From positions 124,001 through 188,000 of the forward strand of contig JACKLK010000003.1 of the NCBI GenBank assembly GCA_024236015.1: DNA of 64,000 nt, written 5' to 3'. Shown here piece by piece: positions 53,006-61,089 of the stretch. The notes under the pieces were generated by a model. That model did not search any database, had not been told where the DNA came from, and saw only the letters and a program-made list of their open reading frames with translations. The first letter of the stretch is position 1, and each line of letters begins with the position of its first letter. This DNA comes from Rhodoferax sp. GTDB lineage: Bacteria > Pseudomonadota > Gammaproteobacteria > Burkholderiales > Burkholderiaceae_C. The translations under genes were made by a program, and so were the position numbers.

Positions 53006-53218
53006 ATGTTGCGCATCCGCCAAATTCTAGTCAGGGTCCTTGCCCTTGCCGCCAGCGCTGTTGTCCTGGTGGCCTGCGGACAAAAAGGCCGTCTGTTCAT
53101 ACCGACCGAACCTGCCGCCGCGCAACGCGCAACATTGCCCCAGACCCTGCGACCCGGCGCGCCGGCAACAGCCGTGCAGCCCGTGCTCCCTTCCTCGTCC
53201 CCGACTTCCACGCCATGA
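53006..53218 (+). CDS. lptM: LptM (YifL-type) small lipoprotein
   Basis: 70 residues. Signal MLRIRQILVRVLALAASAVV with lipobox LVAC; the mature N-terminus is CGQKGRLFIPTEP, the classic LptM/YifL motif. The tail is low complexity (Pro/Ser/Thr). LptM assists maturation of the LptD LPS translocon in enterics. It precedes lysA with an ATGA overlap, as in most beta- and gammaproteobacteria. TACAAT lies 6 bases upstream of the ATG and no Shine-Dalgarno is seen, so the mRNA may be leaderless. Confidence 0.9.
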   Translation: MLRIRQILVRVLALAASAVVLVACGQKGRLFIPTEPAAAQRATLPQTLRPGAPATAVQPVLPSSSPTSTP

Positions 53219-54504
53219 GCCTGCCCACCGTACCCGGCGCGCCCCATATCGCCTACCGCAACCAGCAGTTGTGCGTCGACCAGGTCCCGCTCGCGGACCT
53301 GGCCCGGCGCCATGGCACGCCGCTGTTCGTGTACTCCGAGACGGCCATCCGCGATGCACTGGCGGCCTACCAGCGCCCGCTGGCCGGCCGCAAGGCCCGC
53401 ATCTTCTATGCGATGAAGGCCAACTCCACGCTGGCCGTGCTGCAACTGCTGGCCCAGGCCGGCTGCGGATTCGACATCGTCTCGGGCGGTGAACTCGAAC
53501 GCGTGATCGCCGCCGGCGCGCCGGCCTCGACCGTGATCTTCTCCGGCGTCGGCAAGACCCGCGCCGAAATGCGCCGCGCACTCGAACTCGGCATCGCCTG
53601 CTTCAACATCGAGAGCGAGGCCGAACTCGAGGTGCTCAACGCCGTGGCCGTGTCCATGGACACGCGCGCGCCCGTCAGCATCCGGGTCAATCCGAACGTG
53701 GATCCCAAGACCCATCCCTACATCTCCACCGGCCTCAAGGGCAACAAGTTCGGCATTGCGCATGAACGCACCGTGGCCACCTACCGCCGCGCGGCGGACC
53801 TGCCCGGCATCCGGGTGGCCGGCATCGATTGCCATATCGGCTCGCAGATCACCCAGGAAGCGCCCTACCTCGATGCCATGGACCGCCTGCTCGACCTGGT
53901 CCAGGCGATCGAGGCCGAAGGCATCCGGATCGACCACCTGGACTTCGGCGGCGGACTGGGCATCGACTACAACGGCGACCAGCCGCCCGCGGCCGACGTG
54001 TTGTGGACCCGGCTGCTGGCCAAGCTCGATGCCCGCGGCTTCGGCGACCGCATGCTGATGCTCGAGCCCGGCCGCTCGCTGGTCGGCAATGCCGGTGTCT
54101 GCGTGACCGAAGTGCTCTACCTCAAGCCTGGCGAGCAGAAGAATTTCTGCATCGTCGACGCGGCCATGAACGACCTGCCCCGGCCCGCGATGTACCAGGC
54201 CTTCCATGCCATCGTGCCGGTGCAGCCCCGGCCGGGCGATACGCTTACCTGGGAAGTGGTCGGCCCGGTGTGCGAAAGCGGCGACTGGCTCGGCCATGAA
54301 CGCGCACTGGCACTGGAGTCCGGAGACCTGCTGGCGGTGTTGTCGGCCGGTGCCTATTGCATGAGCATGGCCAGCAACTACAACTCGCGCGGCCGCGCGG
54401 CCGAAGTCCTGGTCCAGGGCGAACAGTCGCGCCTGATCCGGGCACGCGAATCGATTGCAGACCAGTTGCGCAACGAACTGCCGGCGGCACTGGCCGGTCG
54501 CTGA
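53215..54504 (+). CDS. lysA: LysA, diaminopimelate decarboxylase
   Basis: 429 residues. Fold-type III PLP enzyme: PLP-Lys68 (ARIFYAMKANSTLAVL), GCGFDIVSGGELERVIAAG, GSQITQEAPYLDAM, FGGGLGIDYNGDQPP, EPGRSLVGNAGV and the active-site Cys in GPVCESGDWLG. It makes L-lysine from meso-DAP. The first four bases overlap the lptM stop. Confidence 0.98.
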   Translation: MSLPTVPGAPHIAYRNQQLCVDQVPLADLARRHGTPLFVYSETAIRDALAAYQRPLAGRKARIFYAMKANSTLAVLQLLAQAGCGFDIVSGGELERVIAAGAPASTVIFSGVGKTRAEMRRALELGIACFNIESEAELEVLNAVAVSMDTRAPVSIRVNPNVDPKTHPYISTGLKGNKFGIAHERTVATYRRAADLPGIRVAGIDCHIGSQITQEAPYLDAMDRLLDLVQAIEAEGIRIDHLDFGGGLGIDYNGDQPPAADVLWTRLLAKLDARGFGDRMLMLEPGRSLVGNAGVCVTEVLYLKPGEQKNFCIVDAAMNDLPRPAMYQAFHAIVPVQPRPGDTLTWEVVGPVCESGDWLGHERALALESGDLLAVLSAGAYCMSMASNYNSRGRAAEVLVQGEQSRLIRARESIADQLRNELPAALAGR

Positions 54505-54514
54505 ATCCGGCGGC

Positions 54515-55147
54515 TCAGGCCGCGGTGCGGCCGCCCATGGCGGCGCGGCGCATCCGCCAGGCGCGCACCACGCGCCAGCCGAGCAACACGGCCAGGATCG
54601 CGCCGTACAGCGCCACTTCGGCAAAGTCGTTCTTGCCCGCACGCATCCAGAAGAAGTGCAGCACGGCCAGGCCCGCGACCAGGTAGACCGCCCGGTGCAG
54701 CCACTGCCAGCGCCGGGCCCCGAGCAGGCGTATTGCACGGTTGAACGACGTGGCCGCCAGTGCCGTCAACAGCAGCAGCGCGAGAAATCCGACCAGGATG
54801 AACGGCCGCTTGACGATGTCGCGCGCGATGTCACCCAGCACGAACGCCATGTCCAGCCATGCGTAACACAGCATGTGCACCATGCCATAGAAATAGACGA
54901 ACAAGCCGAGCATGCGGCGCAGCCGTGCCAGCGCCGGCGTCGCGGTCAGCACCCGCAGCGGCGTCACCGCCAGCACCAGGCACAGGAACCGCAGCGTCCA
55001 GTCGCCCGTGGAGCGGATCAGCGCCTCGGCCGGATTGGGTCCGAGATTCTGCGTCAGCGCGCCCCAGAGCAACCACGCGAACGGCATCAGGGCCGCGACG
55101 AACAGCAGCGGCTTGGCGGACGGGCCGGACAACCAGCGGCGCATCAT
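54515..55147 (-). CDS. msrQ: MsrQ, heme-binding membrane subunit of the MsrPQ methionine sulfoxide reductase
   Basis: 210 residues. Six membrane helices with the ferric-reductase-like core: RFLCLVLAVTPLRVLTATPA, RMLGLFVYFYGMVHMLCYAW (heme His), WQWLHRAVYLVAGLAVLHFF (heme His). It passes quinone electrons to MsrP. Start at either of two adjacent ATGs (55147 or 55144); longer frames reach into msrP. Convergent with lysA, 10 bp apart. Confidence 0.93.
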   Translation of the reverse strand: MMRRWLSGPSAKPLLFVAALMPFAWLLWGALTQNLGPNPAEALIRSTGDWTLRFLCLVLAVTPLRVLTATPALARLRRMLGLFVYFYGMVHMLCYAWLDMAFVLGDIARDIVKRPFILVGFLALLLLTALAATSFNRAIRLLGARRWQWLHRAVYLVAGLAVLHFFWMRAGKNDFAEVALYGAILAVLLGWRVVRAWRMRRAAMGGRTAA

Positions 55148-55190
55148 GCGAACGGTGCCTTCGCCGATCGGCGCCGCGGATGCGCCGCGC

Positions 55191-56189
55191 TCAGTAGAAC
55201 TTGCGCAGGTCCATGCCTGCGTACAACTGTCCGACCTGCGGCTCGTAGCCATTGAACATCAGCGTCTTGCGCTTCTTGGCGAACAAGCCGTCCTCTCCGA
55301 TGCGCCGCTCGGTGGCCTGGCTCCAGCGCGGATGATCGACCTGCGGATTGACGTTCGAATAAAAGCCGTATTCGTTGGGCAATGCGCGATTCCAGGCGGT
55401 GATCGGCTGCTTCTCGGTGAAGCGGATCTTGACCAGGCTCTTGCCGCTCTTGAAACCGTATTTCCACGGCACGACCAGCCGCACCGGCGCGCCGTTCTGG
55501 TTCGGCAGCACCTCGCCATACATGCCGAACGACAGCAGCGTCAGCGGATGCAGGGCCTCGTCCATGCGCAGGCCTTCGACGTACGGCCAATCCAGCACCC
55601 GCGCGTTGACTCCGGGCATGGTCTTGGGGTCGGCCAGCGTGACGAACTCGACGTATTTCGCACTGCCCAGCGGCTCGACCTTGGCGATCAGCTTCGACAG
55701 CGAATATCCGACCCAGGGAATGACCATCGACCAGCCCTCGACACAGCGCAGGCGGTAGATCCGCTCCTCCTGGGCGCTGAGCTTGAGCAGGTCCTCCAGC
55801 GCGATCTTCTGCGGATTCCTGACCAGGCCTTCGATCTCGACCGTCCATGGCGAGGTCTTGAGCGTATGCGCGCGCTCCGCCGGATCCGACTTGTCGGTGC
55901 CGAACTCGTAGAAGTTGTTGTACGTGCTGGCGTCCTGGTAGTCGGTGCGTTTTTCCATCGTCACCGCGCCGGCCACCGCGGATCGTGCCCCCGGCAGCGG
56001 TGCCAGCTTGCCCGCACGCGCGCCGGATTGCGCAAGCGCATCGCGTGCGGCCCATGTTGCCAGAGCCGCACCGGCCACGCCGCCGGCCATGGCGCGGATC
56101 AGTTCGCGTCGCCCCAGATAGGTCTCGCGCGGCGTGATCTCGCCGGGCGTATCGTGATGGAAGCCGTGGTTGCGGGTCTGGATGATCAT
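55191..56189 (-). CDS. msrP: MsrP, periplasmic molybdopterin protein-methionine sulfoxide reductase
   Basis: 332 residues. Tat signal peptide YLGRRELIRAMAGGVAGAAL ... DALA (twin Arg at 27-28), sulfite-oxidase-fold with the Mo-ligand Cys in IYRLRCVEGWSMVIPWVGYS, and GAPVRLVVPWKYGFKSGKSL. The closing EPQVGQLYAGMDLRKFY is conserved. It repairs oxidised Met in envelope proteins. It depends on the Tat system encoded at 13.7-15.3 kb. msrQ follows after 43 bp. Confidence 0.96.
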   Translation of the reverse strand: MIIQTRNHGFHHDTPGEITPRETYLGRRELIRAMAGGVAGAALATWAARDALAQSGARAGKLAPLPGARSAVAGAVTMEKRTDYQDASTYNNFYEFGTDKSDPAERAHTLKTSPWTVEIEGLVRNPQKIALEDLLKLSAQEERIYRLRCVEGWSMVIPWVGYSLSKLIAKVEPLGSAKYVEFVTLADPKTMPGVNARVLDWPYVEGLRMDEALHPLTLLSFGMYGEVLPNQNGAPVRLVVPWKYGFKSGKSLVKIRFTEKQPITAWNRALPNEYGFYSNVNPQVDHPRWSQATERRIGEDGLFAKKRKTLMFNGYEPQVGQLYAGMDLRKFY

Positions 56190-56231
56190 GGGCAGGTCCT
56201 TGTCATGTCTGAGTTCGTCTGAACCCGGAAA

Positions 56232-56244
56232 AACTTACAAAGTT
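56232..56244. promoter_or_regulatory. Small inverted repeat upstream of msrP
   Basis: AACTT-ACA-AAGTT, a perfect 5-bp inverted repeat with a 3-base centre, lies 43 bases upstream of the msrP ATG in an AT-richer patch. It could be an operator or core promoter element; nothing in the window identifies a regulator. Confidence 0.3.
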
Positions 56245-56304
56245 CCTGCCCCGGCGAGACGCCGTGGCGCCATGCTGACCCGCGGGTGCGGGATCGGACC
56301 CGAT

Positions 56305-56333
56305 GGCCCGGGCCGCCGATCGGCGGGCCGGGC
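56305..56333. terminator. Strong GC hairpin downstream of the cytochrome c4 gene
   Basis: Centred on the perfect palindrome GCCGATCGGC (56315-56324), with further GC pairing outward interrupted by single-base bulges. It lies 41-69 bases past the cytochrome c4 stop, on the downstream side. No T tract follows. The remaining gap to msrP (56190-56304) has no evident gene. Confidence 0.4.
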
Positions 56334-56373
56334 GAACGCGTCATGCGCCATCACCCGGCCGCCTGGCGCGGTA

Positions 56374-56988
56374 TCAGCGCAGGCCGGCCATGTAGTCCGA
56401 CACCGCGCGGATCTCGCGATCGTTCAGGCGGGCGGCAACGCCGGTCATCTGCACGCTGTTGGCGCGGATGCCGTCGCGGAATGCGGTGAGCTGGGTCTTG
56501 CTGTAGTCGGCGTGCTGGCCGCTCGTGCGCGGATACTGGGCCGGGATGCCGGCGCCATTGGGGCTGTGGCAACCCGCACAGGCCGCGATCTTGCGCTCGG
56601 CGATGCCGCCACGGTAGATACGCTCCCCGAGCGCCACCAGATCCTTCTCCTTGGCGAAACCGGGCTTGGGCTGCTTGCTGGCCAGCCAGTGAGAGATGTT
56701 GACCATGTCGTCATCGGACAGGGTGGTCGCAAAACCCTTCATGACCGCGTTGTTGCGCTTGCCGGACTTGAACTCCTGCAGTTGCTTGACCAGGTACTGC
56801 GGATGTTGCCCCGCCAGCTTGGGGTTCTCCGGCGAGCCGGAGTTGCCGTCGGCACCGTGGCAGGCGGCGCACACCGCGGTGTAACTTGCCTCACCCTTGG
56901 CCAGATCGGGTTTCTTGTCCTGCGCGACAACACTCAGAGAACTCAGTGCCAGGGTGGTGGCAAGCATCAGGCGGGCAATAGACGTCAT
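56374..56988 (-). CDS. Diheme cytochrome c (cytochrome c4 type)
   Basis: 204 residues. Signal peptide MTSIARLMLATTLALSSLSV-VAQ, then two class I c-type heme sites: CAACH (YTAVCAACHGADG) and CAGCH (IAACAGCHSPNGAG). Each is followed by a candidate axial Met segment (MKGFATTLSDDDM; VQMTGVAARLND). It carries electrons between bc1 and terminal oxidases. An ATG four codons upstream (57000) is an alternative. Divergent from engB. Confidence 0.93.
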   Translation of the reverse strand: MTSIARLMLATTLALSSLSVVAQDKKPDLAKGEASYTAVCAACHGADGNSGSPENPKLAGQHPQYLVKQLQEFKSGKRNNAVMKGFATTLSDDDMVNISHWLASKQPKPGFAKEKDLVALGERIYRGGIAERKIAACAGCHSPNGAGIPAQYPRTSGQHADYSKTQLTAFRDGIRANSVQMTGVAARLNDREIRAVSDYMAGLR

Positions 56989-57065
56989 GGGGATGGGCAT
57001 CAAAGAGAGGGGGCAAAACAGCGTGCATTCTACAATGCAGGTCGCGGCCACCTCCGTCGGATCCC

Positions 57066-57821
57066 ATGACACGCCAACACCCCCCCACCGCCGCAAAGCC
57101 CACCTCTTCCGCCAAGGCCCCCGCCACCCCGGCCCAGATCGCCAGCGGCTGGCTGCACACCGCCCGTTTCCTGACCACGGCGCCCGAGCTGCATTTCCTG
57201 CCGGCGCTCGAGGTTCCGGAGATCGCCTTCGTCGGCCGCTCCAATGCCGGCAAGTCGACCTGCATCAACACGCTCACGCAGCAAAAGCAACTGGCCTTCG
57301 CATCGCGCAAGCCGGGGCGGACCCAGCACATCAACCTGTTCTCGCTCGGCAAGCAAGGCGTCACCGACGCCGTGCTGACCGACCTGCCGGGTTACGGCTA
57401 TGCGGCGGTGCCCAGGCAGGACAAGATCCGGTGGCAGCAGGTGATGGCCAACTATCTGGTCACGCGCGAGAACCTGCGCGGCATCGTGCTGTTGTGCGAT
57501 CCCCGCCTGGGCCTGACCGAACTCGACGAGATCCTGCTCGACGTGGTGCGGCCACGGGTCGAGGAAGGCCTGCAGTTCCTGCTGCTGCTGACCAAGGCCG
57601 ACAAGCTCACCCGCGTCGAGGCCCACAAGGCCTTGTCGATCGCCAGGCTGCAGGCCGGCGGAGGCCATGCGATGTTGTTCTCGGCCACCAAGCGCCAAGG
57701 CATCGACGAAGTGTCCCGGTTGTTGTGGCAATGGGCCCACCCGGCTGGCGACGCACCCGCCCATACGGACGCCGCCGCCGACACGGACGCGGCATCCGAC
57801 AGCGCCGACCCGGCCGCCTGA
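57066..57821 (+). CDS. engB: EngB (YihA/YsxC), ribosome-biogenesis GTPase
   Basis: 251 residues. G1 FVGRSNAGKSTCINTL, G2 region FASRKPGRTQHINLF, G3 LTDLPGYGYAAV, G4 LLTKADKLTR and a G5-like SATKRQGI are in order. It is essential for large-subunit assembly in many bacteria. N-terminal and C-terminal extensions are low complexity (Ala/Pro and Ala/Asp). Divergent from cytochrome c4, 77 bp between starts. Confidence 0.97.
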   Translation: MTRQHPPTAAKPTSSAKAPATPAQIASGWLHTARFLTTAPELHFLPALEVPEIAFVGRSNAGKSTCINTLTQQKQLAFASRKPGRTQHINLFSLGKQGVTDAVLTDLPGYGYAAVPRQDKIRWQQVMANYLVTRENLRGIVLLCDPRLGLTELDEILLDVVRPRVEEGLQFLLLLTKADKLTRVEAHKALSIARLQAGGGHAMLFSATKRQGIDEVSRLLWQWAHPAGDAPAHTDAAADTDAASDSADPAA

Positions 57822-57849
57822 AGCCGGCTGTGCGCCGAGGCGCCTGGCC

Positions 57850-58716
57850 TCAATAGACCGACGTTTCGCCCGCCGGGCGCATCTTGAAGCGCTTGTGCAC
57901 CCAGTAATACTGGCTCGGCATCCGCTCGACGTAGTCCTGCAGGCGACGGTTCATCGTGGCGGCATCGGCCTGCAGGTCGTCGGTCGGGAAATCATCCCAT
58001 GCCGGCAGGACATGCACGTCATATCCGGCGTCCGTGAGTTCGGTGATCACCGGCACGACCTTGGCGCGGCCCATCTTCGCGAACCGGGACAACGAGGTCA
58101 GCGTCGCCGTCGACACGCCGAAAAACGGCACGAACACCGATTCCTGGCGCGTGATGTTCATGTCCGGCAGCAGATACAGCGGCTGGCCTGCGCGCAGGGC
58201 CTGCACCACCGGCTTGAGTCCGTCGTCGCGGCCGAACAGGCGCGGCTGGCCGAAGCGCTTGCGGCCGTCGAGGATCCAGCGGTCCAGCAGCGGGTCGACC
58301 TGGTTCGAATAAATCGTCGTGAATGCGCGCGGCAGGCTCTGCGTCAACGCCGTCCAACCCGCGTCCAGACCGACGAAATGCGGCGCAAAGATCACGGTCG
58401 GTGCATCCCCCTGCAGCTCGTGCACGGCCCCGCGCACGCGCAAGCGGCGCTGCAACCGCTCGATGCCGCCATGCCACAACCAGCCCCGGTCCAGCCAGGC
58501 CTGGGCGAAATACACGAAGGTCCGCCGCGCCATGACGTCCCGTTGCGCGTCGGACAACTGCGGAAAACACAGGCGCAGGTTGACCGCCACCACGCGCCGA
58601 CGCGACGCCGCCAGCCGGTACAGGAACCAGCCGAGCACCCGCCCCAGGGCCCTGACCCCGCGCAGCGGCAACAAGGCCATCAGCCGCATGAAACCGATGC
58701 CCAGGTGACTCAGCAT
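57850..58716 (-). CDS. LpxL/HtrB-type lipid A acyltransferase, copy A
   Basis: 288 residues. N-terminal membrane-associated region (MLSHLGIGFMRLMALLPLRG), catalytic HX4D box FAPHFVGLDAGWTAL, and conserved LYLLPDMNITRQESVFVPFF, YYWVHKRFKMRP. It adds secondary acyl chains to lipid A or its precursor. A second homologous gene lies immediately upstream. Start chosen by family N-terminus. Confidence 0.93.
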   Translation of the reverse strand: MLSHLGIGFMRLMALLPLRGVRALGRVLGWFLYRLAASRRRVVAVNLRLCFPQLSDAQRDVMARRTFVYFAQAWLDRGWLWHGGIERLQRRLRVRGAVHELQGDAPTVIFAPHFVGLDAGWTALTQSLPRAFTTIYSNQVDPLLDRWILDGRKRFGQPRLFGRDDGLKPVVQALRAGQPLYLLPDMNITRQESVFVPFFGVSTATLTSLSRFAKMGRAKVVPVITELTDAGYDVHVLPAWDDFPTDDLQADAATMNRRLQDYVERMPSQYYWVHKRFKMRPAGETSVY

Positions 58717-58735
58717 GGGGACACCCCGGCCCGGG

Positions 58736-59566
58736 TCATGACTCCCCCTTGGGATGCTTGTAGCGCGCATAACCCCACAGATACTGCGCCGGGCACTCGC
58801 GGATCAGCCGTTCCATCTCCCGGTTGACCTGCGCCACCGCTGCGTCCAGATCGGGCGACAAGGGCTCGTGCAACTCCCGGAAGTGCAGCCGGAACCCGCG
58901 CCCCCAGCGCAGACGCTCCCCCCACAGCAGCAGCACCGTCGCGCCGGTCTGCTGGGCCAGCCGGGCCGACAGGGTCATGGTGTAGGCATCGCGCCCGAAA
59001 AACGGCGACCACACTCCCATGCCGTCCGGGGGAACCTGGTCGGGCAACAATCCCACGGCATGGCCGTTGCGCAAGGAACGGATCATCTGGCGCACGCCGG
59101 CCAGGCTGGTCGGCGCGGTGACCAGGCCCGGCCGATGGCGCGCCTGCAGCATCAGTTGTGCCAGCCAGGCCTGGCGCGCCGGCCGGTACAGCACGGTCAA
59201 CGGCCCATAACGGCCTGCATACCGCGCAGCCAGTGCCTGCGCCGTGATTTCGAAACATCCCAGGTGCGGTGTCAGGAAGATCACGCCACGACCGGCTGCA
59301 TAGGCCTTGTCGACACACGCGTCGTTCTCCCACTCGCACGGCACCGCGGCACCCAGCCAGAGCCGCGGCAACTCGCCGACCATGCGGCCGGCGCCGCCGA
59401 CAGCGCCCCATGCCGCCGACAGGCGATACCCCGCCTGCGCGATGTTCGCCAGGAAGCGACGCCGATACGTCGGGGACAACAGGAACGACAACCAGCCGAG
59501 CAACCAGCCCAGGCCATGCAGCAGCCACAGGGGCACATGCGCAAGCCAGCGAAACACGTGAGTCAT
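58736..59566 (-). CDS. LpxL/HtrB-type lipid A acyltransferase, copy B
   Basis: 276 residues. MTHVFRWLAHVPLWLLHGLG then FLTPHLGCFEITAQALA, an HX4E variant of the HX4D box, and GLLPDQVPPDGMGVWSPFFG, AQYLWGYARYKHPKG. It differs enough from copy A to suggest a distinct acyl chain or position, as for the paired LpxL1/LpxL2 of Bordetella. 19 bp before copy A. The ATG at 59566 is preferred over an in-frame TTG. Divergent from metK. Confidence 0.93.
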   Translation of the reverse strand: MTHVFRWLAHVPLWLLHGLGWLLGWLSFLLSPTYRRRFLANIAQAGYRLSAAWGAVGGAGRMVGELPRLWLGAAVPCEWENDACVDKAYAAGRGVIFLTPHLGCFEITAQALAARYAGRYGPLTVLYRPARQAWLAQLMLQARHRPGLVTAPTSLAGVRQMIRSLRNGHAVGLLPDQVPPDGMGVWSPFFGRDAYTMTLSARLAQQTGATVLLLWGERLRWGRGFRLHFRELHEPLSPDLDAAVAQVNREMERLIRECPAQYLWGYARYKHPKGES

Positions 59567-59611
59567 CAATGGTTAAAATCGGCCGGTCGCCGAGTTATGG
59601 AACTACTTGCA

Positions 59612-59728
59612 GGGCGACACCCACGATGGCGGCACCCGCAAAAGCGGCCATTGTGCCTTGTGTAACTGCTAAAGCGTTCGCCCAAGCACTCCAGCCCAGG
59701 CAACGCAAGACCCCATGTGTTGATGGAG
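59612..59728 (+). promoter_or_regulatory. Potentially structured leader upstream of metK
   Basis: The 178-bp gap holds a nested set of complementary segments: GGGCGA (59612-59617) with TCGCCC (59678-59683); CAC (59618-59620) with GTG (59660-59662); GGCAC (59631-59635) with GTGCC (59653-59657); and CCGC-AAAA-GCGG (59636-59647). A second hairpin CTCCA (59689-59693) / TGGAG (59724-59728), with inner CAAC / GTTG, ends seven bases before the AAGGA ribosome-binding site. The pairing was read by eye. It does not match a riboswitch class I can name. Confidence 0.4.
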
Positions 59729-59744
59729 CTAACAAAGGAAACTT

Positions 59745-60926
59745 ATGGCGAACGATTTTCTCTTCACTTCCGAATCCGTGTCCGAAGGCCACCCCGACAA
59801 GGTGTCCGACCAGATCTCGGATGCCATTCTCGACGCACTCTTCCAGCAGGACCCGCGCAGCCGGGTCGCGGCAGAAACCCTGTGCAACACCGGCCTGGTG
59901 GTGCTGGCCGGCGAGATCTCGACCAATGCGCATGTCGACTACATCCAGGTCGCGCGTGACACCATCAAGCGCATCGGCTACGACAACACCGACTACGGCA
60001 TCGACTACAAGGGCTGCGCCGTTCTGGTGGCCTACGACAAGCAGAGCAACGACATCGCACAAGGTGTCGACCATGCGTCCGACGACCACCTGAACACTGG
60101 CGCCGGCGACCAGGGCCTGATGTTCGGGTATGCCTGCGACGAAACCCCCGAGCTGATGCCCGCGCCGATCTACTACGCCCACCGGCTGGTCGAGCGCCAG
60201 GCCCAGTTGCGCAAGGACGGCCGGCTGCCGTTCCTGCGGCCGGACGCCAAGAGCCAGGTCACGATGCGCTATGTCGACGGCAAGCCGCACAGCATCGCCA
60301 CCGTCGTGTTGTCGACCCAGCACCATCCGGACCAGAGCGAATCGGCCACCAAGATGAAGGCCTCGTTCACCGAAGCCGTGATCGAGGAGATCATCAAGCC
60401 GGTGCTGCCCAGCGAGTGGATCAAGGAGACCGAATACCTGATCAACCCGACCGGCCGTTTCGTCGTCGGCGGCCCGCAGGGCGATTGCGGCCTGACCGGC
60501 CGCAAGATCATCGTCGACACCTACGGCGGCGCCTGCCCGCATGGCGGTGGCGCGTTCAGCGGCAAGGACCCGAGCAAGGTCGACCGCTCGGCCGCCTACG
60601 CCTGCCGCTACGTGGCCAAGAACATCGTCGCCGCCGGCCTGGCGCGCCAGTGCCAGATCCAGGTGGCCTATGCCATCGGCGTCGCGCGCCCGATGAACAT
60701 CACCGTCTACACCGAAGGTACGGGCGTGATCCCCGACGAGCAGATCGCCAAGCTGGTGCGCGAACACTTCGACCTGCGGCCCAAGGGCATCGTCCAGATG
60801 CTCGACCTGCTGCGCCCGATCTACGAGAAAACCGCCGCCTACGGCCACTTCGGCCGCGAAGAACCCGACTTCACCTGGGAGCGAACCGACAAAGCCGCCG
60901 CGCTGCGCGCAGCGGCTGGCCTGTAG
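59745..60926 (+). CDS. metK: MetK, S-adenosylmethionine synthetase
   Basis: 393 residues. ATP and metal motifs SEGHPDKVSDQISDAILDAL, GAGDQGLMFGYACDETPELM, GGPQGDCGLTGRKIIVDTYG and GGGAFSGKDPSKVDRSAAYA are intact. It makes SAM from methionine and ATP. AAGGA lies five bases before the ATG. The last nine codons and stop fall inside a 52-bp sequence repeated exactly downstream. Confidence 0.99.
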   Translation: MANDFLFTSESVSEGHPDKVSDQISDAILDALFQQDPRSRVAAETLCNTGLVVLAGEISTNAHVDYIQVARDTIKRIGYDNTDYGIDYKGCAVLVAYDKQSNDIAQGVDHASDDHLNTGAGDQGLMFGYACDETPELMPAPIYYAHRLVERQAQLRKDGRLPFLRPDAKSQVTMRYVDGKPHSIATVVLSTQHHPDQSESATKMKASFTEAVIEEIIKPVLPSEWIKETEYLINPTGRFVVGGPQGDCGLTGRKIIVDTYGGACPHGGGAFSGKDPSKVDRSAAYACRYVAKNIVAAGLARQCQIQVAYAIGVARPMNITVYTEGTGVIPDEQIAKLVREHFDLRPKGIVQMLDLLRPIYEKTAAYGHFGREEPDFTWERTDKAAALRAAAGL

Positions 60927-60949
60927 GGCCAGCAAACGCGCAGCGTTTC
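60898..60949 (+). repeat. 52-bp direct repeat, copy 1 (covers metK 3' end)
   Basis: Identical over 52 bases to 61029-61080. It spans the last nine sense codons and stop of metK plus 23 bases after it. It contains a CGCTGC-GC-GCAGCG palindrome, CTGGCC / GGCCAG around TGTAG, and AAACGC-GCA-GCGTTT. Confidence 0.95.
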
Positions 60950-61028
60950 GGCGACTTTGCGGCGAAGGCTCATATCGGCGCAGCCGATGTGAAGGCCCGC
61001 AGGGCCGGGCCGAAGCCACAAGGCATCC

Positions 61029-61080
61029 CCGCGCTGCGCGCAGCGGCTGGCCTGTAGGGCCAGCAAACGCGCAGCGTTTC
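61029..61080 (+). repeat. 52-bp direct repeat, copy 2
   Basis: Exact copy of 60898-60949, 79 bp downstream of it and 9 bp before the TVP38-like stop codon. The spacer (60950-61028) adds ATCGGC-GCA-GCCGAT and GGCCC-GCA-GGGCC. No coding sequence is supported in 60927-61089. Confidence 0.95.
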
Positions 61081-61089
61081 AGCGCCCCC

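Noticed and set aside
59612..59744. SAH riboswitch or SAM-II riboswitch upstream of metK.
   Set aside because: The SAH core (GAGGAGCG...CAGGCTCG) is absent and the SAM-II P1/pseudoknot arrangement could not be formed; kept only as an unclassified structured leader.
59625..59745. A + strand short peptide (MAAPAKAAIVPCVTAKAF...) leading into metK as an upstream ORF.
   Set aside because: It has no ribosome-binding site, no stop before metK, and runs far into metK out of frame.
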